This document shows positions 16,622 through 25,369 of a stretch of 38,449 bases of DNA, in pieces. Position 1 is the first letter of the stretch. Each line of letters opens with the position of its first letter. The stretch comes from Robiginitomaculum sp. Its GTDB lineage: Bacteria; Pseudomonadota; Alphaproteobacteria; Caulobacterales; Maricaulaceae. The DNA lies in assembly GCA_015485155.1 (NCBI GenBank), contig WFUF01000006.1, positions 1-38,449 of the forward strand, read 5' to 3'. A model generated the notes under the pieces. It was given only the letters and a program-made list of their open reading frames with translations, did not search any database and was not told the origin of the DNA. Made by a program: the position numbers and the translations under genes.

Positions 16622-18703
16622 ATGCGACCAGAAATACTCTTTCCTTTATTTGCCCCTGTGGAAACTCTTGCCGGCATTGGGCCCAAAGTTGCTGCAAATC
16701 TTGCCAAGCTAAAGGCCACCAGATTGATTGATCTGATTTTCATGGCTCCAACATCAGTAATTGACCGCCGGGCACGTCCCGGTGTGGCTGCTGCAGATAA
16801 TAATATGGTTGCCACATTTGAGGTTGAAGTGGAAGATCATATTCCAGCCCCACGCAAAGGTCTTCCCTATAAGGTACGAACCAAAGAGGCAGATGGCTGG
16901 CTTACTTTAACGTGGTTTCATGCCAGACCTGACTGGCTATTACGGCAATTACCCATAGGGTCAACTCGGCTGGTAAGCGGCAGGGTTGAGCGCTTTGGCA
17001 ATGAATTGCAAATGTTGCATCCTGACTTTATTTTGCCGCTTAAAGACGAAAATCAAATGCCCGCGCTGGAGCCGGTTTACCCAATGACTGCCGGACTTGC
17101 CCGCAAGACACTGCGCAAGGCAATTATAGCGTCATTGGAGAAGGCTCCCGATTTGCCGGAATGGAACTCCAAATCCTTGATGATTGAGCGTAAATGGCCC
17201 ACATGGCGCGAAGCTGTACACAAGTTGCATAACCCGGACAGTATATTGAGTGAAACCAGCCGGGATCCAGTTCGCTCACGCCTTGCCTATGATGAATTAT
17301 TCTCAAAACAGCTGGCACTGGCACTGGTACGACACAAGCGTCTTGCACTTGGTGGCTTTCGTCATAAAGCCTCAGGTATTTTAACAGATATGGTCATAAA
17401 AAACGCTCCGTTTTCTCCCACCAAGGATCAGATGAGGGTTTATGGTGAAATTGCCGCCGATATGGAAGAGCCCGTACAAATGAGCAGACTCCTGCAAGGC
17501 GATGTAGGTTCCGGAAAAACCTTTGTGGCAGCACTGGCCTGCGCTCATGCCAAAGAGGCAGGCAAACAATCAGCTATTATGGCACCTACAGAAATTCTGG
17601 CACGGCAGCATAAACGCAGCCTTGAAGATTTATTGTCCCCGGCGGACTTGCGCGTAGGCATATTGACCGGACGAGATAAAAGCACCCACAAAAAAAAGAC
17701 GCTATTGCAATTGCGCTCTGGTGAAATTGATGTGATTTGCGGCACCCACGCCCTGTTTCAGTCAAATGTGGAGTTTGAGCAATTAGGTCTGGTCATTATT
17801 GATGAACAACACAGATTTGGAGTGTCAAACCGGTTGCAATTGCTGGCAAAAGGAGCTCGTCCCGACTTGCTGGTAATGACGGCTACTCCCATTCCGCGCA
17901 CACTTACCCTGGCTGCTTTTGGCGATATGGAGTTTTCGCAAATCAGGGAAAAGCCTGCCGGGAGAAAACCGATAACCACCCGCGTCATGCCATTGGAACG
18001 CATGCCGGAAATCATAAACCGTCTGGGCGACCTGCTTGCCGTAGGGGGACGTGCGTACTGGGTTTGCCCTTTGGTTGAAGAAAGCGATAAATCTGATCTG
18101 GCGGCAGCCGAGCAGCGTTACGAAGAATTATCATCGCGCTTTGGCCCGAAAGTCGGGCTAATTCATGGCCGTATGAAATCAGAGGAAAAAGAACAACTGT
18201 CCAGAAGGTTTGGAGATGGAGACATAACCCTGCTGGTGGCAACCACGGTAATAGAGGTTGGTATAGATGCGCCCGATGCCACCGTGATGGTTATCGAACA
18301 TGCCGAGCGATTTGGCCTTGCCCAATTGCACCAGTTGCGCGGGAGAGTTGGACGTTCTGATAAACCGTCTTCGTGCATCTTACTGTATCAGGCTCCATTA
18401 GGAGCCATTGCCAAAGAGCGATTGTCCATTATGCGCGAAACTGAAGACGGTTTTTTAATAGCGGAAAAAGATGCTGTCTTGCGCGGATTTGGTGATTTGC
18501 TGGGTACCCGGCAATCGGGACAGTTGCGATCAAGATTTGCAGATCTTGCCATTGATGGTGAAATGCTGGAACTCGCCAGAATTCAGGCCAGGATGGAAGT
18601 GCAAGCTGACCCCGATCTTAGTGCAGAACGCGGGCAGATTCTAAAAAACATGCTGTATTTGTTCGAGCAGGATCAGGCACTAAAACTTCTAACTACGGGT
18701 TGA
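16622..18703 (+). CDS. recG: ATP-dependent DNA helicase RecG
   Basis: The product (693 residues) remodels stalled replication forks and branches Holliday junctions. The N-terminal wedge domain (LAGIGPKVAANLAKL, then an OB-fold region with VRTKEADGWLTLTWFHA) is followed by helicase motifs: Walker A GDVGSGKT near residue 295, DEQH in IIDEQHRFGV, TATPIPRTLTL, and the C-terminal motif GLAQLHQLRGRVGRS. FGDLLGTRQSGQ near the end is typical. The length matches the family. The ribosome site is weak. Its last 15 nt overlap the convergent DUF502 gene. It is divergent from the M6-sdhE-mfd block. Confidence 0.97.
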   Translation: MRPEILFPLFAPVETLAGIGPKVAANLAKLKATRLIDLIFMAPTSVIDRRARPGVAAADNNMVATFEVEVEDHIPAPRKGLPYKVRTKEADGWLTLTWFHARPDWLLRQLPIGSTRLVSGRVERFGNELQMLHPDFILPLKDENQMPALEPVYPMTAGLARKTLRKAIIASLEKAPDLPEWNSKSLMIERKWPTWREAVHKLHNPDSILSETSRDPVRSRLAYDELFSKQLALALVRHKRLALGGFRHKASGILTDMVIKNAPFSPTKDQMRVYGEIAADMEEPVQMSRLLQGDVGSGKTFVAALACAHAKEAGKQSAIMAPTEILARQHKRSLEDLLSPADLRVGILTGRDKSTHKKKTLLQLRSGEIDVICGTHALFQSNVEFEQLGLVIIDEQHRFGVSNRLQLLAKGARPDLLVMTATPIPRTLTLAAFGDMEFSQIREKPAGRKPITTRVMPLERMPEIINRLGDLLAVGGRAYWVCPLVEESDKSDLAAAEQRYEELSSRFGPKVGLIHGRMKSEEKEQLSRRFGDGDITLLVATTVIEVGIDAPDATVMVIEHAERFGLAQLHQLRGRVGRSDKPSSCILLYQAPLGAIAKERLSIMRETEDGFLIAEKDAVLRGFGDLLGTRQSGQLRSRFADLAIDGEMLELARIQARMEVQADPDLSAERGQILKNMLYLFEQDQALKLLTTG

Positions 18704-19357
18704 AGGATTTTTGTCCGGGTCTGGATAAACCAGACCTGCTGATATGACCAGCTTTGCAGCGTCTTCAACGCTCATGTCCAGGTCTTTTAGATTCTCGCGC
18801 TTTTCATACAGCAAAAACCCGGAAGTAGGATTTGGCGTAGTGGGCACAAAGACTGCCACCCGATCATCAGGCAGCAATTCCTGCAACTCCCCTTTGGCAT
18901 CAGCAGTTATAAATGCAACGGCCCACAACCCCTCGCGCGGGTATTGGATCAAAACCGCATCCTGAAATGACTTGTCGGATCCTGAAACAATGGTGTGTAT
19001 TATCTGCTTTACTGCTTCGTAGAGATTGCTGACAAACGGCACCCTGCGCAGCAGGCTTTCACCAAACCCTATAAGGGTGCGGCCAAATATGTTCGCCGTC
19101 AAAGCCCCCAGCAGGGTAAGCCCGACCACTGCAATGACCAGGCCCAGACCGGGAAGTTCAATAGGCAGATATGTCTCTGGATTATACTTCTCTGGAATTA
19201 TCGGTAAAACAGAACCGTCAACAAAATTAACGAAGCTGACCACTACCCAAAGAGTAGCGCCAATCGGAGCAGTAATTACAATTCCGGTAAGAAAACTATT
19301 GCGAAGCCAAAGCCACAATCCGCGTTTTGGAGGTTGAGATTCATCTGGTTCCGACAT
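18689..19357 (-). CDS. DUF502 family integral membrane protein
   Basis: The product (222 residues) belongs to DUF502, a membrane protein family of unknown function common in proteobacteria and chloroplast-bearing plants. Two hydrophobic helices (about residues 18-45 and 68-90) precede a soluble domain with the family motifs VPFVSNLYEAVKQI, GLWAVAFITADAKGE and VFVPTTPNPTSGFL. I prefer the ATG at 19357 because AAGGA lies 8 nt upstream; the ATG at 19366 overlaps that site. It is convergent with recG (15-nt overlap) and divergent from the DUF3089 operon. Confidence 0.88.
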   Translation of the reverse strand: MSEPDESQPPKRGLWLWLRNSFLTGIVITAPIGATLWVVVSFVNFVDGSVLPIIPEKYNPETYLPIELPGLGLVIAVVGLTLLGALTANIFGRTLIGFGESLLRRVPFVSNLYEAVKQIIHTIVSGSDKSFQDAVLIQYPREGLWAVAFITADAKGELQELLPDDRVAVFVPTTPNPTSGFLLYEKRENLKDLDMSVEDAAKLVISAGLVYPDPDKNPSTRS

Positions 19358-19491
19358 GGGTTTCATCCTTGGTTTTTGACATTTTCTTTCATCCAGATGA
19401 TTCTGACAAGAGCAGTGTTGAAATCAATAGCTTGAAGCACAAGGCTACAGCGCTCTATGCTGTTAATATTCAAGATTCGATTAGGGACAAC

Positions 19492-20685
19492 ATGTTGAAA
19501 CAATATTCATGGTTACGCATAGGCCTGTACGTTATGATCGTGCTAATTGTTCTGGTCAGCATATCTGCATTTGCCGGACGGGATAATTTATTTCGTTTTT
19601 TTCTTGATCCAAGGATACCTTTTCAGACGTATCAACCACCGGCTGCACCCGATTATGATGATGCCTCAAGCTGGGTCTTACCTCCCTATAATAATGGTGC
19701 AGAATCCGAAACCAATATTTTTGTCGTACACCCTACCATTTACTGGGGCGGAAAAGACTGGAACACCAAATTGGATGACGAACAAAGCGCAGACTGGCTA
19801 TTGCGTATTGCCGTACCAAATTGGGCCGGGCCATTTCGTGCTGTCGGCTCTGTTATTGTACCAAAATACCGGGCTGCATCACTATATTCCTTTCTTACCA
19901 CCCGCCATGATGCCAGAGCAGCAAGGGCTCTGGCCTATGGTGATGTACTGGCTGCATTCGACAAATTCCGCGCCAGCATTAAAGGCAATGGCCCTATTAT
20001 ACTGGTAGGTGTAGAGCAAGGCGGCCTGCATGTTCTGGGATTGTTACAGGATCGTTTTGATGATGCTCATTTGCGCGAGCGTCTGGCCGTAGCCTACGTT
20101 ATTGATTTTGCTGTTCCTCTTGACCTGTTCCAAAACGGCCTTAGCGGACTTTCTGTTTGCAAAACCGCCACATCCACCCAGTGTGTAGTCACCTACACTG
20201 CGTTTCAGAGCGGACAGGAAAAGGAAATTATCAGGTTCCGCGAACGCAGCATGGTCTGGGACCAAAAAGGACGGTTACAAAACACTCAAGGCCGGGCTTT
20301 GGCTTGTGTAAACCCGGTTTTAGGTTCAGCATCACTGGACTTTGCCCCCCGGCGCCTGCACTTAGGCGGCGCCAATGCTTCCGGACTGGACTGGGGAGCC
20401 GAGCCGGCACCGCTACCCGGTCAAACCAGCGCCCAATGCGAGGAGGGCCTGCTTTGGGTGGATCGCCCACGATCCAAAAGCCTGCGAAAGAAATTCTCTT
20501 TGGGCAAAAGATTTAAACCAGATCCATTTAATCTGTTTTATGCTGACCTCGCAAAAGATTCACAAAAACGGGTAGATTCACTATTGGAGAAGTTTGAAGT
20601 CGAAGGACGATTGGCACCGCCCTTTGGTGATGCAATAGAACTGCGTGAAAGCCCGATAAACAAGGCACCGGAAACAACTCAATGA
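19492..20685 (+). CDS. DUF3089 family alpha/beta-hydrolase-like protein lacking the usual nucleophile
   Basis: The product (397 residues) begins with a membrane helix (about residues 5-28). A DUF3089 domain follows, with FVVHPTIYWGGKDWN, a WLLRIAVPNWAGPFRA segment and PKYRAASLYSF. Members usually carry a GHSQG-type nucleophile elbow; here the matching loop reads GVEQGG, with Glu175 (GAG at 20014-20016) where serine is expected. It may be catalytically inactive or use another residue. I choose ATG 19492, with AGGGA 5 nt upstream and the membrane helix right after; the frame start at 19327 lacks support. Its stop overlaps the cysK start by 4 nt, so it is the first gene of the cysK operon. Its role there is unknown. 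Confidence 0.78.
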   Translation: MLKQYSWLRIGLYVMIVLIVLVSISAFAGRDNLFRFFLDPRIPFQTYQPPAAPDYDDASSWVLPPYNNGAESETNIFVVHPTIYWGGKDWNTKLDDEQSADWLLRIAVPNWAGPFRAVGSVIVPKYRAASLYSFLTTRHDARAARALAYGDVLAAFDKFRASIKGNGPIILVGVEQGGLHVLGLLQDRFDDAHLRERLAVAYVIDFAVPLDLFQNGLSGLSVCKTATSTQCVVTYTAFQSGQEKEIIRFRERSMVWDQKGRLQNTQGRALACVNPVLGSASLDFAPRRLHLGGANASGLDWGAEPAPLPGQTSAQCEEGLLWVDRPRSKSLRKKFSLGKRFKPDPFNLFYADLAKDSQKRVDSLLEKFEVEGRLAPPFGDAIELRESPINKAPETTQ

Positions 20686-21701
20686 CCGTCATAAAACCAA
20701 ATGTAACCGAACTGATTGGCAACACGCCCATAATAAGACTGGCGCGTGCGTCTGAAATAACCGGTTGTGAAATTTTAGCTAAGGCTGAGTTTTTGAACCC
20801 CGGTCAATCAGTTAAGGATCGCGCCGCCTTGGGCATGGTAATGAAAGCCCGCAAATCTAAAGAATTAGCTCCCGGTGGAACAATTGTTGAGGGAACTGCG
20901 GGAAATACTGGTATTGGACTTGCCATGGTTGGCGCAGCTTTGGGCCATCCGGTTGTTATTGTCATGCCAAACAATCAGGCAGAAGAAAAAAAACAGGCCG
21001 TGCGCCTGTTTGGTGCCAAACTAATTGAAGTGCCAGCAGTTCCTCCGACAAATCCTGATCACTTTGCCAATTATTCCAAAAATCTGGCTGAAAAGCTAAA
21101 CTCATCCTCCAGACACGGAGCCTGGTGGGCCAATCAGTTTGACAACACGGATAATCGTCTTGCTCATTATGAAACCACCGCCCCGGAAATATTGACCCAG
21201 ACCAATGGTAATCTGGACGGGTTTATTTGCGCAGTAGGTTCTGGCGGCACTTTGGGCGGAGTATCACAATTTTTTAAGGAGAACAGGCCATCAGTACAAA
21301 TTGGCCTCGCTGATCCTATGGGAGCAAAATTGCACAATTGGTACACCAAAGGCGAATTAAGCGCAGAAGGAAATTCAATCACCGAGGGCATTGGTCAGGG
21401 ACGAATAACCCAAAACATGCAAGGTGTAGAGGTTGATCATTCATGGCAGATAACTGATGAACAGGCTTTGAACATCCTGTTTGATCTGGTTACTGAAGAA
21501 GGTTTGTGCCTTGGCGGTTCAAGCGGAATTAACATTGCAGGCGCAATCGCCATGGCCAAAGAACTTGGCCCCGGCCATACTATTGTTACCTTGCTTTGTG
21601 ATTATGGAAATCGTTATGCATCCAAACTGTATAATCCGATATTTTTGCGCGAAAAAGGCCTGCCGGTTCCCGATTGGTTGCAGCATAAAGGCCGCTCATG
21701 A
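20682..21701 (+). CDS. cysK: Cysteine synthase A (O-acetylserine sulfhydrylase)
   Basis: The product (339 residues) makes cysteine from O-acetylserine and sulfide using PLP. The PLP lysine is Lys45 in SVKDRAA. The substrate-binding loop is EGTAGNTGIGLA and the phosphate-binding loop is GSGGTLGG. The C-terminal GGSSGINIAGA is also typical. The length is slightly longer than E. coli CysK, as in other alphaproteobacterial members. It overlaps both neighbours by 4 nt (ATGA), which ties it to the upstream DUF3089 gene and to the downstream beta-lyase in one operon for sulfur amino acids. It could also act on related substrates, for example as a cystathionine beta-synthase-like enzyme, but CysK is the best call. 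Confidence 0.9.
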   Translation: MTVIKPNVTELIGNTPIIRLARASEITGCEILAKAEFLNPGQSVKDRAALGMVMKARKSKELAPGGTIVEGTAGNTGIGLAMVGAALGHPVVIVMPNNQAEEKKQAVRLFGAKLIEVPAVPPTNPDHFANYSKNLAEKLNSSSRHGAWWANQFDNTDNRLAHYETTAPEILTQTNGNLDGFICAVGSGGTLGGVSQFFKENRPSVQIGLADPMGAKLHNWYTKGELSAEGNSITEGIGQGRITQNMQGVEVDHSWQITDEQALNILFDLVTEEGLCLGGSSGINIAGAIAMAKELGPGHTIVTLLCDYGNRYASKLYNPIFLREKGLPVPDWLQHKGRS

Positions 21702-22849
21702 GTGATCATACCAAAATGATCCGTGCCGGACGCAAACACCCGAGCATGCAAGGGGCGGTTAACCCTCCGGTTCACCGTGCCTCCACGCTTTTGTTTGAAC
21801 AGGCAGAAGACCTGTATGGCACTGCTCCAGATCGCCATTATGGCACTCAAGGCATGGTCGTGCACGATGCTTTGCGCGAAGCATTTTGCCAATTAGAACA
21901 AGCCAGTTCCGTAGTGCTGACCCATAGTGGTTTAAGTGCATGCACCCTGCCTTTGCTAGCTATCTGCTCTGCTGGCGATCATATTCTGGTCAGCGATAAT
22001 ATTTACGGCCCGACCCGAAAATTCTGCGATGAGCATCTAGTACGCTTTGGGGTGAAAACAGAGTATTTCAACCCAAGGGCCGGCAACAAAATTGCCGAGC
22101 AAATCAAACCAGAGACACGGGCCATATTTATGGAATCCCCTGGCTCCTTGACCATGGAACTAACAGATATTCCTGCCATTGTTGCACTGGCAAAAGCTAA
22201 TAATATCTGGACTTTGGTTGATAATACATGGGCGGCGGGCTGGTTTTTCAAGCCGCTTTTATTTGGAGTTGACTTCTCCATACAGGCAGCGACCAAATAT
22301 CCATGCGGTCATGCGGATGTGCTGATGGGCACCATAGCAACCAAATCAGCCAAAGCGACAAAGCTGCTCAAATCATATGACCGCGCCAGTGGCAATTTTG
22401 TTGCTCCCGATGATGCATGGCTCATTCTTCGTGGAATGCGCACCATGGGCACCAGACTTGAGCGCCAGCAGCAAAGCTCCTTGCAAGTGGCCAATTGGCT
22501 ACAAGAACATGCCTGCATTGCACAGGTTTTGCATCCTGCTTTGCCGTCGCACCCGGACCATATGCTGTGGAAGCGCGACTTTACAGGAGCTTCCGGATTG
22601 TTTTCTTTGGTCTTGCAACCGGTTTGCGAGCAAAAAGTTCTTGCATTCCTGAATACACTGCAACTTTTTGGTCTTGGCTTTTCGTGGGGGGGCTTTGAAA
22701 GCCTGGCCATCCACTGTGATCCACAAACTGTCAGAACCTGTGATAGCTGGCAGGCACAGGGCCCTTTGATCCGCCTCTCCATTGGTCTGGAGGATCCGGA
22801 TGATCTGATAGCTGATCTGGAGCAGGCCTTGAAGCAACTAGATAAATGA
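21698..22849 (+). CDS. metC: Cystathionine beta-lyase-like PLP enzyme
   Basis: The product (383 residues) belongs to the Cys/Met metabolism PLP family. It probably cleaves cystathionine to homocysteine, pyruvate and ammonia in methionine synthesis, or acts as a cysteine desulfhydrase. The PLP lysine is Lys200 in QAATKYPCGHADV. The active-site stretches YGTQGM, THSGLSA, DNIYGP, ESPGSLTMEL and DNTWAAG, together with FSWGGFESLA near the C-terminus, match the MetC branch rather than gamma-synthase. It overlaps cysK and the TetR gene by 4 nt each. The symbol is by family; gamma-lyase activity cannot be excluded. Confidence 0.85.
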   Translation: MSDHTKMIRAGRKHPSMQGAVNPPVHRASTLLFEQAEDLYGTAPDRHYGTQGMVVHDALREAFCQLEQASSVVLTHSGLSACTLPLLAICSAGDHILVSDNIYGPTRKFCDEHLVRFGVKTEYFNPRAGNKIAEQIKPETRAIFMESPGSLTMELTDIPAIVALAKANNIWTLVDNTWAAGWFFKPLLFGVDFSIQAATKYPCGHADVLMGTIATKSAKATKLLKSYDRASGNFVAPDDAWLILRGMRTMGTRLERQQQSSLQVANWLQEHACIAQVLHPALPSHPDHMLWKRDFTGASGLFSLVLQPVCEQKVLAFLNTLQLFGLGFSWGGFESLAIHCDPQTVRTCDSWQAQGPLIRLSIGLEDPDDLIADLEQALKQLDK

Positions 22850-23484
22850 AGACCAAAGATCACATTTTAGCTGCAAGTCTTACCCTGATGAACGAGGAAG
22901 GTGAAACATCAGTAAGCTCCGTTGATATAGCTAATTATCTGGATATCAGTCCTGGAAATTTATATTATCACTTTAAGGGCAAGGACGAAATTATTCCAGC
23001 GCTGTTTGATCTGTTTGAGCAAGAAATGCAGATCATTTTGCGCTCATCACCCCAGGACTTAACATCCATCGAAGATCAGTGGATCGTATCATATATTGTG
23101 CTGGAGGAAATTTGGGATTTTCGGTTTTTTTATCGTAATCTGGACGGGATATTATCAAAATACCCCATACTTATCCCGCGGTTTAAGCGCCTGCTGATGG
23201 CCAAGCGCAGAACCATTCATGAAAATATTGATCAACTGGTAAGACTTGGTGTTTTGCGCATCGAAAACCTGTTAAAAGACAATCTGGTTGAACAAATACT
23301 GTTGATTTATACTTATTGGCTGAATTTGCGCCACCTGGAGGACAATTCAGTATCAGCAAAAACCGCAATTCACCAAAGCGTATTTCAAATCATGACCTTG
23401 TGCGTACCCTATATGGGCAAAAATGGACATGCTGCCCTAAAGGGAATGAAGCGTTTATTGCATGCCAACACTGTCACAAAATGA
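22846..23484 (+). CDS. TetR family transcriptional regulator
   Basis: The product (212 residues) has an N-terminal TetR helix-turn-helix: SSVDIANYLDISPGNLYYHFKGKDEII, with the typical GNLYYHF recognition-helix end (about residues 36-42). The C-terminal ligand and dimer domain is all-helical with aromatic residues (EIWDFRFFYRNLDGIL) and is not assigned to a named subgroup. It is the last gene of the DUF3089-cysK-beta-lyase operon, overlapping the lyase stop by 4 nt, and ends in a strong hairpin shared with the convergent phasin gene. It may regulate its own operon or the phasin/PHA system; neither link is shown by the sequence. Confidence 0.88.
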   Translation: MKTKDHILAASLTLMNEEGETSVSSVDIANYLDISPGNLYYHFKGKDEIIPALFDLFEQEMQIILRSSPQDLTSIEDQWIVSYIVLEEIWDFRFFYRNLDGILSKYPILIPRFKRLLMAKRRTIHENIDQLVRLGVLRIENLLKDNLVEQILLIYTYWLNLRHLEDNSVSAKTAIHQSVFQIMTLCVPYMGKNGHAALKGMKRLLHANTVTK

Positions 23485-23512
23485 AAAGCGAAGCCCTTGC
23501 GAGCTTCGCTTT
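23485..23512. terminator. Bidirectional terminator between the TetR and phasin genes
   Basis: A perfect 10-bp stem, AAAGCGAAGC (23485-23494) with GCTTCGCTTT (23503-23512), encloses an 8-nt loop and lies directly after the TetR stop codon. On the minus strand it is followed by TTCATTTT, completing a U-rich tail for the phasin transcript. On the plus strand the tail is short. Confidence 0.75.
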
Positions 23513-23547
23513 ACCTCATCGACCTTCAAGATTTATACTCTTGTAAT

Positions 23548-24090
23548 TCAAGCCTTTTTAGTATCGGCAGTTTTAGGAGCTGCTGCCTTTGGCGCTTTGT
23601 TTTTTTTTGGCGCAGTCTTGCTGGTGGCAGCTTTTTTAGGCGCAGTCTTTTTAGCTGGTGCCTTGCGAGCAACCGGTTTTGCCACTGATTTTTTGATAGC
23701 CGCGACCTCTTTGCTCAAAGCGCTAACCTGCTCGGTCAGGGCATCTAGTTTTTCATCTATCGCGAACACGCCGCGATCAAGACCCAGGCCTTTACGAACA
23801 GCACCGACGCGCTCACTGAACTTTGCTTTGCGTGATGCACCAAATTTTCCAGCAGCTTCAACAACCTTGCCAATACGCTCATTAGCAGAAACGGACTTGC
23901 GAACCTCTCCTTCGATTTTTTCACCACGTTCAACCAGATCATCGAATAATTCTGAACTGACATGAGTGGCCTGTTCAACAGCGTCCACAGTATTGCTATA
24001 GGCTTTGCCATAAGCACCAACACCAGCCAGCCAGATTTTGCGGGCTAATTCTGTAGATTGCTCTACGGTATGTTTTGTATTTTTGGCCAT
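23548..24090 (-). CDS. Phasin family protein with basic alanine/lysine-rich tail, PhaF-like
   Basis: The product (180 residues) coats polyhydroxyalkanoate granules. The N-terminal part has the family signature ARKIWLAGVGAYGKAY, followed by an amphipathic helix and a leucine-rich coiled coil (KLDALTEQVSALSKEV, about residues 100-125). The last 60 residues are a low-complexity tail of PAKKTA/PKKAA repeats like that of PhaF and histone H1-like proteins, which in Pseudomonas binds DNA and helps share granules between daughter cells. The ATG at 24090 is preceded by AGGAG; the upstream frame start at 24144 runs across the G10 tract and is rejected. It ends at a terminator shared with the TetR gene. 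No PHA synthase gene is in the window. Confidence 0.88.
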   Translation of the reverse strand: MAKNTKHTVEQSTELARKIWLAGVGAYGKAYSNTVDAVEQATHVSSELFDDLVERGEKIEGEVRKSVSANERIGKVVEAAGKFGASRKAKFSERVGAVRKGLGLDRGVFAIDEKLDALTEQVSALSKEVAAIKKSVAKPVARKAPAKKTAPKKAATSKTAPKKNKAPKAAAPKTADTKKA

Positions 24091-24114
24091 GATATTTCTC
24101 CTGAAATGAAAACC

Positions 24115-24124
24115 GGGGGGGGGG
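24115..24124. repeat. Homopolymer tract of ten G/C in the phasin leader
   Basis: Ten consecutive G on the plus strand (C on the coding strand) lie 25 nt upstream of the phasin start, between the likely promoter and the ribosome site. Tracts of this length are prone to slippage and could alter leader spacing. It could also be a sequencing length error. Confidence 0.85.
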
Positions 24125-24304
24125 TGATGAAACCGGTTTAGCAATAAAAATTAGAAAGCGCATACTAATCGCCAGTATGACAAGTAAGTGCGCATATTCT
24201 GATACGGTAATGCCCTGCACCCGATCCGCATTCTCACCCGTCCCGTCAAAACTACGAGCAAATTCTACTTATCGACACTATTAAAATACGTAGAGTATTA
24301 CCGT

Positions 24305-25369
24305 TCAGTCAGGATTGTCTTTTAAGTAACCAGCATCGTATATTACATTGTGAGCCGGGGTAATTTTATGAACAGCATCAAGAGCCAGAATCATGGCAGC
24401 TGCTGTCCATGAGGGACGTTCTTCCGGCCAATACAGGTTTTCCTCAGATTGCCAGCCCATCCAGTATCCTCCCTGATCGGCACGTAACGGATGCAGGTTC
24501 TTTAGCAGTGATTTTGCCCGCTCCTTTTGCCCCACTGCCAGCAAAGCCATGATCAATTCACAAGTTTCAGCAGTTGTCGTCCATGGTTGATCCGCCACGC
24601 AGCGACAGCCAAAGCCTTTATCAACAAAATCATCAAAACGCTTGTTAATGTGTGTTCTGGCCTGATTTTCGGTAAAAACTCCCGTTAAAACCGGGTAATA
24701 CCAATCCATCGCATAGCGTGATTTAGAAGGCCATGTGCGATCAAAGCGAAAGGGCTTTGTCAGCAGGGCATCGTGTAATGCCTGAATAGCTGTTTCATCG
24801 CTTGTTTTTATGCGCCCAAACACATGATCAATATTCTTGGCCGCCAACAGGCTTTTATAGGTGGAGCAATTGCCCGTGAAAAGTGCATCAACTTCTTCCA
24901 GGGTTTCGCCTTGTTCCTTGCGCCGCCAGGCAATTTCACCATGCACTGACTGGTGGGACAGCACAAAATTCCGGGTTGCATCCAGAAATTCGAGCTGTGA
25001 TTGCAGCCAGTCCCTGTCCCTGTGCAGACAAAAACTGTGCCAGATCGCCATGGCCGGGAATGCGGCAAAATTGGTGTCGGTCAAGTCGCTGGCTAGCTCC
25101 GGCAGTAATTTGCGATTTTTAGCATCCAAAGGCGCAGAAGCCCCGCATTGTCCGGGAAGTGATCCATCCGCTTGCAAAATATCGTGTAGACAGGCAAAGG
25201 CTGCTTCAGCCTGATCACGGTATCCTGCTACTTGCAGAGCCATGGCGCACAAGCTGTGATTCCATGGGTCAAATATGCCGCCATCAATCCAGTAAATGCA
25301 GCCATCCGCTTGTTGCAATTGCAAAATCCGGCGTGCGCAATGCTCTATTTCCTGCAATACTTTATTCAT
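24305..25369 (-). CDS. Alpha/alpha-toroid protein (prenyltransferase/squalene cyclase-like repeats), function unknown
   Basis: The product (354 residues) has repeated QxxDG-type helical motifs: LQQADGCIYW, DPWNHSLCAMAL, LQADGSLPGQ and DTNFAAFPAMAIWHSF. These match the (alpha/alpha)6 toroid proteins that databases often label prenyltransferase. The DxDD motif of class II terpene cyclases is absent, so a cyclase reaction is unlikely. A more probable role is binding or cleaving a glycan or lipid-linked sugar, since the gene overlaps a methyltransferase by 4 nt (ATGA) and lies downstream of a GT4 glycosyltransferase in the same operon. There is no signal peptide, so it acts in the cytoplasm. Function is not established. 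Confidence 0.72.
   Translation of the reverse strand: MNKVLQEIEHCARRILQLQQADGCIYWIDGGIFDPWNHSLCAMALQVAGYRDQAEAAFACLHDILQADGSLPGQCGASAPLDAKNRKLLPELASDLTDTNFAAFPAMAIWHSFCLHRDRDWLQSQLEFLDATRNFVLSHQSVHGEIAWRRKEQGETLEEVDALFTGNCSTYKSLLAAKNIDHVFGRIKTSDETAIQALHDALLTKPFRFDRTWPSKSRYAMDWYYPVLTGVFTENQARTHINKRFDDFVDKGFGCRCVADQPWTTTAETCELIMALLAVGQKERAKSLLKNLHPLRADQGGYWMGWQSEENLYWPEERPSWTAAAMILALDAVHKITPAHNVIYDAGYLKDNPD

Noticed and set aside
22309-22863. Minus-strand frame of 184 residues opposite the beta-lyase gene
   Set aside because: It mirrors conserved metC codons, is unusually rich in Ser and Cys and has no family features.
24305-25369. Squalene-hopene cyclase or true terpene cyclase
   Set aside because: The DxDD catalytic motif and full-length QW repeats are absent, and the protein is about half the cyclase length.
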